From NCBI RefSeq assembly GCF_014203705.1, contig NZ_JACHJR010000001.1:6758001-6822000 (forward strand): a stretch of DNA of 64,000 nucleotides. Reading direction: 5' to 3'. The stretch comes from Kitasatospora gansuensis (GTDB lineage: Bacteria; Actinomycetota; Actinomycetes; Streptomycetales; Streptomycetaceae). Both the position numbers and the translations under genes were made by a program. Positions within the stretch are counted from its first letter, which is position 1. Each line of letters begins with the position of its first letter. The notes beneath the pieces are model-generated. The model did not search any database. It saw only the letters and a program-made list of their open reading frames with translations, and was not told the origin of the DNA. Positions 35,912 to 44,755 of this stretch are shown here, piece after piece.

Positions 35912-36808
35912 ATGGTGCTGGGGGAGATCCCGACGACCCGCGTGACCGGTCGGCTGCAGCAGTCGCCCGGACACCTCATCCGCGTGGCCCAGCAGGTGCA
36001 CACCCGCCTCTGGTCCGAGCATGTCGGCAACGAGTTGACGGCGCCTCAGTTCGCCGTCCTGCTCGCGCTGGCGCTCGAACCAGGAGCGGATCAGCGCACC
36101 GTCGGCGAACGGGCCTCGCTCGACAAGGCCACGATGGCCGAAATGGTCGCCCGGCTGGTCCGGCGCGGCCTGGTGCTACGCCGCCGCGACCCCGCTGACG
36201 GTCGCCGCAAGCTGCTCGCCCTGTCGCAGAACGGCGCTCAGGCCGTCCGTGAGGCGACCGGCGGAGTGGTCAGGGTGCAGCGGACGCTCTTCGAGCCGCT
36301 CAGCCCGGACGAGCAGCTCGAACTGGTCCGGGTGATGGCCAAGATCGCCCGGCTGGAGCCCGCGGCCGTCGCCGCACTGACCGACGCCCGGCCGCTGCTG
36401 GACGCCCAGCGCGCGGTCGGCTATCTGATCCGGGTCAGCCAGCAGGTCCACACCAAGCTCTGGTCCGACCAGGTCGGTTCCGACCTGACGGCGCCGCAGT
36501 ACGCGGTGCTGGACGCACTGGAGGCCGAGCCGGGCGCCGACCAGCGCACGGTCGGTGAGCTGGCCTCGCTGGACAAGGCCACGATGGCGGAGATGGTGAG
36601 CCGGCTGGTCCGGCGCGGCCTGGTGCTCCGCCGCCGGGACCCGCTGGACGGGCGGCGCAACCTGCTCTCGCTCTCGCCCGCCGGGCAGGAGCTGCTGCAC
36701 CGGTCCTCCGCCGGGGTGCGCGCTGTACAGGAACTGCTGCTGGCTCCGCTGGAGCCGCACGAGCACGCCGCCGCGATGGCGCTGCTCGCGAAGGCGGCCC
36801 GGCTGTAA
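35912..36808 (+). CDS. tandem-fused MarR-family regulator
   Basis: A 298-residue protein made of two complete MarR winged-helix domains in one chain. Residues 20-108 and 170-258 align without a gap at a 150-residue spacing and are about 80% identical by my count (LTAPQ-A-VL, QRTVGE-ASLDKATMAEMV, RLVRRGLVLRRRDP-DGRR). MarR proteins normally are about 150 residues and dimerise, so this could be a single-chain pseudo-dimer or bind two sites. ATG 35912 follows GGGACGGA. It is convergent with the aldo/keto reductase gene, with a shared terminator. Confidence 0.88.
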   Translation: MVLGEIPTTRVTGRLQQSPGHLIRVAQQVHTRLWSEHVGNELTAPQFAVLLALALEPGADQRTVGERASLDKATMAEMVARLVRRGLVLRRRDPADGRRKLLALSQNGAQAVREATGGVVRVQRTLFEPLSPDEQLELVRVMAKIARLEPAAVAALTDARPLLDAQRAVGYLIRVSQQVHTKLWSDQVGSDLTAPQYAVLDALEAEPGADQRTVGELASLDKATMAEMVSRLVRRGLVLRRRDPLDGRRNLLSLSPAGQELLHRSSAGVRAVQELLLAPLEPHEHAAAMALLAKAARL

Positions 36809-36872
36809 CGATTCATCAGGTGCCATGGACCTGGCAGGAACGATTTGCCAGCGCCGGACGCATGCGCGCAGC

Positions 36873-36914
36873 CCGACGGCCGCCACCCCATCCGCAGGGG
36901 GTGGCGGCCGTCGG
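36873..36914. terminator. bidirectional terminator
   Basis: CCGACGGCCGCCACCCC and GGGGTGGCGGCCGTCGG form a perfect 17-bp stem with an 8-base loop between the convergent MarR and aldo/keto reductase genes. Confidence 0.85.
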
Positions 36915-36926
36915 CACACCGGAAGA

Positions 36927-37781
36927 TCAGTTCCAGTCGAAGCCCTGCGGGTCCGGGCCGAGGCGCTTGCCGGTCTCCAGGGCCGCGATCGCGGTCAGGT
37001 CGTCCGTGTCCAGCTCGAAGCCGGTCACGTCCAGGTTCTCCACGATCCGGGAGGGGGTGACCGACTTCGGGATCGCGATGATGCCGCTCTGCAGGTGCCA
37101 GCGCAGGACCACCTGGGCCACCGTGCGGCCGTGCTTCTCGGCGATCTTCACCAGCGCGGGCTCGGTGAGCAGGTCCTTGCCCTGGCCCAGCGGGCTCCAG
37201 GCCTCCGTCGCGATGCCGTGCTCGGCGTGGTACGCGCGCAGCTCGGTCTGCGGGAAGTGCGGGTGCAGCTCGACCTGGTTCAGCACCGGGACGAGACCGC
37301 TCTGCTCACGCAGCGCGTCCAGCTGGACCTGGCCGAAGTTGGAGACGCCGACCGACTTGGCGCGGCCGTCGGCGGCCAGCTCCTCGAAGGCCTTCCAGAC
37401 GTTGCCGAAGGTGCCGTGCATCGGGCGCGGCCAGTGGATCAGGTAGAGGTCGACGTACTCCAGGCCGAGCTTGCCGAGCGAGTCGTCGAAGGCCCGCAGC
37501 ACCGCGTCCCGGCCCTGCTGCCCGGACCAGTCGGCGGTGCCGGAGTTCCACAGCTTGGTGGTGACGTACAGCTCCTCGCGGGGCACCCCGGCCGCCGCGA
37601 TCGCCTTGCCGGTGCCGGTCTCGTTCTCGTAGATCGCGGCGGTGTCGATGCTGCGGTAGCCGGCCTTGATCGCCGTCTCGACCGCCGTCGTCGCCTCGTC
37701 GTCCGCGACCTGCCAGACGCCGAAGCCGAGCTGCGGGATGGCCTGGCCGTTGTTCAGGGTGATGCTCGGGATGGTGCTCAC
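36927..37781 (-). CDS. aldo/keto reductase
   Basis: A 284-residue NADPH-dependent (alpha/beta)8 reductase of the 2,5-diketogluconate reductase-like group. The catalytic tetrad is visible: Asp in GYRSIDTAA, Tyr in AIYENE, Lys in VTTKLWN and His in LIHWPRP. The C-terminal cofactor motif IPKSVTPSRIVEN is present. I place the start at GTG 37781 (MSTIPSITLNN); the frame stays open far upstream but that part is non-coding in character. Substrate unknown. Confidence 0.9.
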   Translation of the reverse strand: MSTIPSITLNNGQAIPQLGFGVWQVADDEATTAVETAIKAGYRSIDTAAIYENETGTGKAIAAAGVPREELYVTTKLWNSGTADWSGQQGRDAVLRAFDDSLGKLGLEYVDLYLIHWPRPMHGTFGNVWKAFEELAADGRAKSVGVSNFGQVQLDALREQSGLVPVLNQVELHPHFPQTELRAYHAEHGIATEAWSPLGQGKDLLTEPALVKIAEKHGRTVAQVVLRWHLQSGIIAIPKSVTPSRIVENLDVTGFELDTDDLTAIAALETGKRLGPDPQGFDWN

Positions 37782-38078
37782 GGGGAAGGGGTGCCCTCCG
37801 GTTGTCCAATGCTGCCGACAATGGACCAACTGGTGGCCTGGACCACTTGTTCCCGGATGACGGGAATTCACCGGAATTGACGATTCCGCGATCGGTCCGC
37901 CCACGGTGACCTGGCCGGTCCCGGAAAACCTGTTGCGATCGTGGTGTGACCCCCGGCACGCTCGATGCCCATGACGTCGTGACGGACAGTACCCCCTCAA
38001 CTCCCCTCCGCCGCCCGCCCCCACGACCTGGGGTCGGGCCGTGCGCCCCTGCCCGAACCACCCCCGCATCGGAGCGTC

Positions 38079-39857
38079 ATGCCGCTCACCACCCTGCCGA
38101 TGGCCGACCCAGGCCGTCCCGATCTCGACTCCCCGCTCGCCTTCCTGCGCTGGCTCCAGCGCAGCCAGCGCCGAGGCCAGTGGCTGGCCACCCTCTGGGG
38201 GACGGTGGAGATGGGCGCGATGGCCGCCCTCCCGGTCGCCCTCGGCCTCGGCATCCAGGCCGCCGTCGACCACGACACCGGCGGCGTCTGGCGGGCCGGC
38301 GCGCTGGCCCTGCTGCTCACCGCCGTCCAGGCCACCGGCAGCGTCCTGTTGCACCGTCAGGCGGTGTGGAACTGGATCACCGCCGCCGCGCAGACCCGCC
38401 AGCTGGTGGCCCGGCAGGCCAGCGCCCTCGGGGCCGGTCTGTCCCGCCGGATCGCCACCGGCGAGATCGTCGCGGTCAGCAGCGGCGACGTGGAGAAGAT
38501 CGGCTGGTACGTCGAGCTGGTGGCCCGGGTCCGGGCCGCCGTGCTGGTCTGGCTGGCCGTCAGCCTGGTCGTGCTGGTCCAGCAGCCGCTGCTGGGTGCC
38601 GCCGTCCTGCTCGGCGTGCCGGTGCTGGCGGTCTCCGTACTGCCGTTGCTCGGCCCGTTCGAGCGCCGTTACAGCGAGCAGCGCGCGCTCGGCGGCAAGG
38701 CCACCGAGCTGGCCGCCGACACCGTCGCCGGGCTGCGCGTGCTGCGCGGCATCGGCGGCGAGGAACTCTTCCTGGAGCGCTACCGGCAGGCCTCGCAGCA
38801 GGTGCGCGGCGCCGCCGTCCGCACCGCCAGGGTCTGGTCGCTGATGCAGGCCCAGCAGGTCCTGCTGCCCGGCCTGTTCGTGGTCGGGGTGACCTGGTAC
38901 GGCGTCGAGCTGGCCGCCGACGGCCGGATCGGTGTCGGCGAGCTGGTCGCCGTGTACGGCGCGACCGCCTTCCTGGCCGCCCCGCTGCGGATCCTCGGCG
39001 AGGCCGCGCACGCCTGGAGCGTCGCCCGGGTCTCCGCCGGGCGGGCCACCCGGGTGCTCTCGCTGCGGCGCACCGCCGACGCGGGCGAGCTGACCGCCGA
39101 GCTGGCCGCCCCCGGGCGGTCCGACCTGCACGACCCGGTCACCGGGCTGACCGTCCGGGCCGGCCGGCTGACCGCCGTGGTGTGCGCCGACCCCGAGGTG
39201 GCCGACCGGCTGGCGGACCGGCTGGGCGGCCACGTGCCGCTGGCCGAGGGCGAACTCCCGGACCCGTCCGCCCGGTTGGGCGGCATCGAACTGGACGCCG
39301 TACCGCTGGCCGAGGCCAGGGCGGCCGTGCTGGTGCACGACAAGGAGCCGGTGCTGCTTTCCGGCACGCTCGCCGAGCTGTTCGAGATCCCGTCCTCCGG
39401 CCGGGTCGGCCCGGCCGAGGCGATCGCCGCCGCCCAGGCCGAGGACGTCCTGGACGCCCTGGTCGACGGCTCGCCCGAGGCCGGCGGCGACCCGATGCGG
39501 GCCCGGATCACCGAGCGCGGCCGCTCGCTCTCCGGCGGCCAGCGGCAGCGCCTGGCGCTGGCCCGGGTGCTGGCGGCCGACCCGCCGGTCCTGGTGCTGG
39601 ACGAGCCCACCAGCGCGGTCGACGCGCACACCGAGTCCCGGATCGCGGCTTCGCTGCGCGCCATCCGGGCGGAGCGCACCACGGTGGTGCTCGCCACCAG
39701 CCCGCTGCTGCTCGACCAGGCCGACACCGTGGTGCTGATCGACGGCGGCCGGGTCACCGCCACCGGCACCCACCGCGAACTCCTGCACACCGCCCCGCAC
39801 TACCGGGCCGTGGTCACCCGTGAGGACGACCAGCTGGTTCTTGAGGAGAAGGTATGA
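38079..39857 (+). CDS. ABC exporter half-transporter with degenerate Walker A
   Basis: A 592-residue TMD-NBD subunit. Six membrane helices fill the first 300 residues. In the NBD the signature LSGGQRQR (484-491) and Walker B VLVLDEPTSAVD are intact, but the P-loop position reads VVCADPEVADRL around residue 369, without the GxxGxGK(S/T), and the switch His is replaced (VVLATSPLLL). The partner gene overlaps at ATGA. The pair should form an asymmetric heterodimer with one working ATP site. The 297 bases upstream hold no gene I can support. Confidence 0.88.
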   Translation: MPLTTLPMADPGRPDLDSPLAFLRWLQRSQRRGQWLATLWGTVEMGAMAALPVALGLGIQAAVDHDTGGVWRAGALALLLTAVQATGSVLLHRQAVWNWITAAAQTRQLVARQASALGAGLSRRIATGEIVAVSSGDVEKIGWYVELVARVRAAVLVWLAVSLVVLVQQPLLGAAVLLGVPVLAVSVLPLLGPFERRYSEQRALGGKATELAADTVAGLRVLRGIGGEELFLERYRQASQQVRGAAVRTARVWSLMQAQQVLLPGLFVVGVTWYGVELAADGRIGVGELVAVYGATAFLAAPLRILGEAAHAWSVARVSAGRATRVLSLRRTADAGELTAELAAPGRSDLHDPVTGLTVRAGRLTAVVCADPEVADRLADRLGGHVPLAEGELPDPSARLGGIELDAVPLAEARAAVLVHDKEPVLLSGTLAELFEIPSSGRVGPAEAIAAAQAEDVLDALVDGSPEAGGDPMRARITERGRSLSGGQRQRLALARVLAADPPVLVLDEPTSAVDAHTESRIAASLRAIRAERTTVVLATSPLLLDQADTVVLIDGGRVTATGTHRELLHTAPHYRAVVTREDDQLVLEEKV

Positions 39858-41626
39858 AGCCCCCGTTGATTCAGGAGCGCGGCCCGGCGACCATGCTGCC
39901 GGTCGGCTCGCCGGCCACTGTGCGGTCGTACGTCAGGTTGCTGGCGCGCCGTCACTTCCGGGGCTTCGGCGCGGTGGTGGGGCTGCACACGGTGGCCACG
40001 CTGGCCGGGCTGGTCGGTCCTTGGGTGCTCGGGTCGCTGGTCGAGGACCTGAGCGCGGGCACCGCCAAGGGCAGGGTGCTGTCGGCGGTTGGCTGGTACC
40101 TGGGCGCGCTGCTGGTGCAGTCGGCGTTCATGGGCTGGTCCCGGCTGCGCGGCGGGGTGCTCGGCGAGGAGGTGCTGGCCGACCTGCGGGAGGACTTCCT
40201 GGTCCGCTCGGTGGCGTTGCCGCCGGGCGTGCTGGAGCGGGCCGGTACCGGCGACCTGGTCTCGCGCGGCACCACCGACATCGACCGGCTGTCCAAGTCG
40301 ATCCGCGAGGCGGTGCCCGAGCTGGCCGTCGCGCTGGTCTCGCTGGTGCTGGTGCTCGGCGCGCTGGTGGTGACCTCACCACTGCTGGCGATCACCGTGG
40401 TGGTCGCGCTGCCGCTGATCCTGTCCACCTCGCGCTGGTACTTCCGCCGGGCCCCGCAGTCCTACCGGGCCGAGTCGGCCGGGTACGCGGCGGTCAACAC
40501 CGTGCTGGCCGAGACGGTGGACGCGGGCCGCACGGTCGAGTCGCTCCGGCTCGGCACCGACCGGGTGGAACTGACGGACCGGAAGATCGGCGAATGGCAG
40601 GCCTGGGAGCGGTACACGCTCTGGCTGCGCTCGGTCTGGTTCCCGACGGTGGAGGCGACGTACGCGATCGTCATCGTCGGCACGCTGGTGCTGGGCGGGC
40701 TGTTCACCGTGCGGGGCTGGCTGACGGTGGGTGAGCTGACCGCCGGCGTGCTGTACGCGCAGGCGCTCACCCACCCGGTCGACCTGATCCTGCGCTGGTA
40801 CGACGAGCTCCAGGTCGGCCAGGCCTCGCTGGCCCGGCTGGTCGGCGTCCGGGAGGTCGAGGACCCGGAGACGGACGAGCTCGCCGTACCGGACGGCCGC
40901 CGGGTGGAGGCGACCGACGTCCGGTTCGGCTACCGCGAGGGCGCCGACGTGCTGCACGGCATCAGCCTGGACGTGGCGCCGGGCAGCCGGGTCGCGCTGG
41001 TCGGTCCGTCCGGCGCGGGCAAGTCCACCCTCGGGCGGCTGCTGGCCGGGATCTACGCCCCGGGTCGGGGCACCGTCACGCTGGGCGGCACGGCGCTCGC
41101 CAGGATGCCCGCCGAGCGGGTCAGGGCCCAGGTGGCGCTGGTCAACCAGGAGCACCACGTCTTCGTCGGCACCCTGCGGGACAACCTGCGGTTGGCCCGG
41201 CCCGAGGCGGACGACACCGAGCTGCGGGCCGCGCTCGACGCGGTGGACGCGGGGGAGTGGGCCGAGGCGCTGGCCGACGGGCTCGACACCGAGGTCGGCT
41301 CCGGCGGGGTCGCGCTGACGCCGCCTCAGGCCCAGCAGCTCGCGCTCGCCCGGCTGGTGCTGGCGGATCCGCACACGCTGGTGCTGGACGAGGCGACCTC
41401 ACTGCTCGATCCGCGGGCGGCCCGGCACCTGGAGCGTTCGCTGTCGCGGGTGCTGGAGGGCCGGACGGTGATCGCGATCGCGCACCGGCTGCACACCGCG
41501 CACGACGCGGACGTGATCGCGGTGGTCGAACGCGGGCGGATCAGCGAGTACGGCGCCCACCACGAGCTGGTCGCGGCGGGCGGGCCGTACGCGGCGCTCT
41601 GGCGGTCGTGGCGGGACGAGCACTGA
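39854..41626 (+). CDS. ABC exporter half-transporter with degenerate signature motif
   Basis: A 590-residue TMD-NBD partner of the upstream subunit. Walker A GPSGAGKST (from about 384), Walker B TLVLDEATSLLD and the switch His in IAIAHRLHTA are intact, while the signature reads LTPPQ (488-492) instead of LSGGQ. This is the mirror of the defects in the partner. Substrate is unknown; such pairs export drugs, peptides or lipids. Confidence 0.88.
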   Translation: MKPPLIQERGPATMLPVGSPATVRSYVRLLARRHFRGFGAVVGLHTVATLAGLVGPWVLGSLVEDLSAGTAKGRVLSAVGWYLGALLVQSAFMGWSRLRGGVLGEEVLADLREDFLVRSVALPPGVLERAGTGDLVSRGTTDIDRLSKSIREAVPELAVALVSLVLVLGALVVTSPLLAITVVVALPLILSTSRWYFRRAPQSYRAESAGYAAVNTVLAETVDAGRTVESLRLGTDRVELTDRKIGEWQAWERYTLWLRSVWFPTVEATYAIVIVGTLVLGGLFTVRGWLTVGELTAGVLYAQALTHPVDLILRWYDELQVGQASLARLVGVREVEDPETDELAVPDGRRVEATDVRFGYREGADVLHGISLDVAPGSRVALVGPSGAGKSTLGRLLAGIYAPGRGTVTLGGTALARMPAERVRAQVALVNQEHHVFVGTLRDNLRLARPEADDTELRAALDAVDAGEWAEALADGLDTEVGSGGVALTPPQAQQLALARLVLADPHTLVLDEATSLLDPRAARHLERSLSRVLEGRTVIAIAHRLHTAHDADVIAVVERGRISEYGAHHELVAAGGPYAALWRSWRDEH

Positions 41627-41653
41627 CCACCCGTCACCTGCCCCGCCCGGCGC

Positions 41654-43948
41654 TCACCCGCCGAGCGGGGCCGGTGACGGGGTGAGGGCTCGCAACCGGG
41701 CCTCGGCCCGCTCGCGGAGTGCGGTCTCCTGATCCAGTTGGACGTGGGCCGCGGCGAGCAGTTCGCGGGTGGTCTCGAGGTCCTGGAGCAGGCGGGCGTT
41801 CTGGGCCTGCAGGTCGGGCCTGTCCGGTTCGGCGGTGCGCTTGGCGCGGGCGTGCCTGGCCGGTCCGCGAGTGACGGACCGTTGGCGGGCCGGTGCCGGG
41901 ACGGTCACGGGGACGGGCTCCGGTGCGGGCCGGTGGGCGACGCCGATCCTGGCTTCCTCCGCCTCGACGGCCCGCCGGAGTTCGCTCACGGCCGCCGGTC
42001 CCTGGTCCTTCTCGGCAGCCAGCAACAGGGCGTCCGCCAGACGCACGTGCGCATGCTTCCGCAACTCGGCCACCAACCTGGCGACCGACGGCACGGACCG
42101 CTCGGCTGCGCCCGCGAGTACGGCCGGGGCGGCCTCGGAAAGATCGGGCAGGGCGGAGAGGATGCTGCAGACGTCCGCGGTCGAGCGCCGCTGGACCGCT
42201 TCGACCAGCAGCGCGGTGCACATACCGGGCAGCCCGCCCCAGCGCAGGTGACGGGTGATCAGGATGTACTCCAGCACCGGCCGGCTCCGGGCCGCCCGGG
42301 CGAGCAGGACCGGCAGGTACTCGTCCCCCGGGCCGATCAGGGCCGCGAAAGTCGGCAGCTCCGCCGGCTTACGGCCCAGCACGAACCGGACCGCCAGTTC
42401 GGCGGCGTGCGCCTTCAGGTTCCCGCTGTCGAACTCCCGTACCAGATCGGCCACCTCGGCCACCGGCCGAGCGGCGACGGCGTACTGCAGGGTCTCCTCG
42501 ATCCGGGCCTCGGCACTGCCGCGGTCCAGTGCGGTGAGCACCCCGACCAGGCGGGCCGGTGCCTCCGAGCGGACCAGTTCGCCGAACATCTCGTTCGCCA
42601 GTCCGCCGTACCGGCCACGCTGCAACCCGGAGAGCAGGTCGGCGGTCCGTGCGGCCGATCGCACCCGGAGCACATGACCGGTCAACCGCCGGGCGTCGTC
42701 GGACCGGCCGAGCTCGGTGAGGTGTTCGGCCAGTACGAGCAGGTCCGCGACGGCGCGCTCCCGGGCCGCAGTCTCCATGCAGTGGTCCGCGGTGCGGTGG
42801 AGCCCGTGGGCCATAGTCAGTTCGACCAGCAGCGCGGCGACCTCCTGGGGCGGCCGGAACACCGCCGCCGCGGCGGCAACCGTGTCCCCGGTCACGGGCG
42901 CCGGGCCGCGCACGTGCAGATCCGCCACCAGCCGGGCGAGGTCGGGCAAGGCGTGGTGTTCCACGGCGGTGCGCACCACCGTGGCCGCGTACCCGTCCAG
43001 TCCGTGCTCGGTGAACGCGCGGATCAGGTCGGACACGTCGGGAACGGTCCGCCCGAGGACGGCGGCCGGCAGGGCGGCCTCGGCCTGTTGGGGCTTCCCG
43101 GCCTCGTGCAGGGCGACGAACAGGGCCACGGCGTCCGCGACCGGCCGGTTCCGTCCTGCCGAGCGGAGCAACTCCGTGACCACGGGCAGGTGCTGGTCGT
43201 CGACCTGGGCGGCGAACCCGACCAGCTCGCCGACGGGCGCGCGGTCCATGCTGGACATCAGGCTGCCGAACGAGCCCTCCCGGGGCCCCTGCTCAGCAGC
43301 CAGGCGCAGTTGCCAGAGCAGCAGCCGGCACTGCTCCTCGATGCGAAGCGCCCAGGCCCGCTCCCGCAGCAGGTCCTCGCGCAGCTCCTCGACCTGCTCC
43401 CGCAACAGGTCCCGGTCCCGCTCCACCTGTAGGTACTCGGCCATCCAGACGGCCAGTTGCTCGCCGTGGGTGTGCGCGTCCCGGTCGCGCGCGGACCGGA
43501 GGGCGCGCAGGTGGTCCTCGAGTTGTCCGAGGGCGTCCTCACGTTCCCTCAACCGTTCGGTCAGGCTCAGCTGGTCGAGGCGGCAGTCGGCCAGCTGGGA
43601 CTGGGTCTCCTCCAGCTGGGCCTGGAGCTGCTGCACCGCGCCACCGCTGGGCAGCGCCTGCTCGCGCAGTCGGAGCAGCTCCGCCTGGTCGGCCTCGTCC
43701 ACCGGGTGACCGGCATCGGCCAGGTCCTGGAACAGGTCGACCACCGTGCGCGCGTTCGGGATGCGTTCGCCGTTGAGGTAGCGCGTGATCACGGACGCGC
43801 TGAGGTGGCGCCGCTGCCCGTACGCTCGGTAGCTGACGCCCAGCTCCTGGAAGAGCGGCCGAAGGCGGGCGGCGAAGGTTTCCCCTTCACTCACCGGTGC
43901 CGTGGCACGCAAGGCCGGCAGGTTCTCGGGACGTTCTTCGTGGGACAC
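41654..43948 (-). CDS. large XRE-type HTH / coiled-coil helical-repeat protein
   Basis: A 764-residue protein. An XRE-like helix-turn-helix lies at about 25-80 (FAARLRPLFQELGVSYRAYG, SASVITRYLNGERIPNARTV), followed by a long coiled coil (about 103-210), a mid-section of repeated helix pairs (VADLVREFDSG, VLTALDRGSAEARIEE and similar units), and a second coiled coil near the end. There is no signal peptide. GTG 43948 follows AAGGA. Similar large proteins occur in streptomycetes, but their function is not known to me. It may be a regulator or scaffold. It is divergent from 44204 with direct repeats between. Confidence 0.75.
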   Translation of the reverse strand: MSHEERPENLPALRATAPVSEGETFAARLRPLFQELGVSYRAYGQRRHLSASVITRYLNGERIPNARTVVDLFQDLADAGHPVDEADQAELLRLREQALPSGGAVQQLQAQLEETQSQLADCRLDQLSLTERLREREDALGQLEDHLRALRSARDRDAHTHGEQLAVWMAEYLQVERDRDLLREQVEELREDLLRERAWALRIEEQCRLLLWQLRLAAEQGPREGSFGSLMSSMDRAPVGELVGFAAQVDDQHLPVVTELLRSAGRNRPVADAVALFVALHEAGKPQQAEAALPAAVLGRTVPDVSDLIRAFTEHGLDGYAATVVRTAVEHHALPDLARLVADLHVRGPAPVTGDTVAAAAAVFRPPQEVAALLVELTMAHGLHRTADHCMETAARERAVADLLVLAEHLTELGRSDDARRLTGHVLRVRSAARTADLLSGLQRGRYGGLANEMFGELVRSEAPARLVGVLTALDRGSAEARIEETLQYAVAARPVAEVADLVREFDSGNLKAHAAELAVRFVLGRKPAELPTFAALIGPGDEYLPVLLARAARSRPVLEYILITRHLRWGGLPGMCTALLVEAVQRRSTADVCSILSALPDLSEAAPAVLAGAAERSVPSVARLVAELRKHAHVRLADALLLAAEKDQGPAAVSELRRAVEAEEARIGVAHRPAPEPVPVTVPAPARQRSVTRGPARHARAKRTAEPDRPDLQAQNARLLQDLETTRELLAAAHVQLDQETALRERAEARLRALTPSPAPLGG

Positions 43949-44070
43949 CGCACCGTCCTTGCTGGGTACTGACGACTGATCACCCCGCCTACGACGACGG
44001 GCAGATGGCCCGTCCGCGCGGCGTCTCCCGATTCTCCTCCCGGTGACCGGGCCGGACGGGCTGTTGCCAG

Positions 44071-44112
44071 GGATCGTCAACACCGGCCTGTGTTGCACGG
44101 TGGATCGTCAAC
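44071..44112. promoter_or_regulatory. direct repeats GGATCGTCAAC in the divergent region
   Basis: GGATCGTCAAC occurs at 44071 and 44102, 31 bases (about three helix turns) apart, each preceded by TTGC. They lie 120-165 bases upstream of the XRE protein start and could be its binding sites. Confidence 0.4.
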
Positions 44113-44203
44113 GCGTTCCCGCTGCCGCAACACCCGGCGGCCGGGCCAGGGTGGGCGGAGCGGGTCGGCACGGTGTTGGCCCCGGAAGTCGTGGAGGACC
44201 CCC

Positions 44204-44407
44204 GTGAACCGTACGGCTGTAGTTCTGCTCGCCACCGCTGTCGTGGTGCTGTTCGCCCTGCTGGTCGCCGCCGGGGCGGGGATGCTGGCCCGGCTGGACG
44301 GCGCGGGTTACCCGGCGGCGGTCGTGCTGGCCGGGGCGGCGTTCGCCGGGACGCTGACGCTCGCGGCGGTGCTGACGGCCTGTCTGGTCGCGCTGCTCCG
44401 CGGGTGA
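44204..44407 (+). CDS. small two-helix membrane protein (67 aa)
   Basis: A 67-residue Ala/Val/Leu-rich protein with two transmembrane helices joined by RLDGAGYP. GTG 44204 follows GGAGGA. It has no recognisable domain. It is separated from the LapA-like gene by 90 bases. Confidence 0.6.
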   Translation: MNRTAVVLLATAVVVLFALLVAAGAGMLARLDGAGYPAAVVLAGAAFAGTLTLAAVLTACLVALLRG

Positions 44408-44497
44408 GTGCCGGGGCGGTGGGCCTGCTCGGCCGTACGGGTGGTGTCCGGCGTGGCCAGCGGGGGTGGGGCGGCGTTGGGAGCGCAGACTCACGGG

Positions 44498-44755
44498 GTG
44501 ACCAAGACTTCTGGTGGTTCGTCGGCGCCCTCCGGGGGCGGCAAGCGGAGTGAGATCGCGGGGATCCCGACGCGGGTGATCGCGATCGGTGTGCTCGTGG
44601 TGCTCGCGGTCTGGTTCCTGCTGGCGAATCTGGACAAGGTGAAGATCCAGTTCTGGGTGTTCACCGTGACCGCGCCGCTGTGGATCGCGTTGCTGGCCAC
44701 GCTGCTGGCGGGCGGGGCGCTGGGGTGGCTGCTGAAGGGCCGTCGGAGCAAGTGA
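44498..44755 (+). CDS. LapA/DUF1049-like small membrane protein
   Basis: An 85-residue protein with a Ser/Gly-rich N-terminus and two hydrophobic helices in the lipopolysaccharide assembly protein A domain pattern ([20 protein letters not shown], then a Gly-rich helix and GRRSK tail). I start it at GTG 44498. Its stop overlaps the GTG of the amino-acid ABC ATPase gene, an unexpected coupling. Confidence 0.7.
   Translation: MTKTSGGSSAPSGGGKRSEIAGIPTRVIAIGVLVVLAVWFLLANLDKVKIQFWVFTVTAPLWIALLATLLAGGALGWLLKGRRSK

Noticed and set aside
35643-35945. A 100-codon plus-strand frame in the fabG-MarR gap
   Set aside because: No ribosome site, no recognisable pattern, overlaps the MarR start; composition looks non-coding.
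36927-39800. A 957-codon minus-strand frame joining the aldo/keto reductase to sequence opposite the ABC gene
   Set aside because: Only the part from GTG 37781 shows protein-like composition and family motifs; the upstream extension is antisense to a well-supported ABC subunit.
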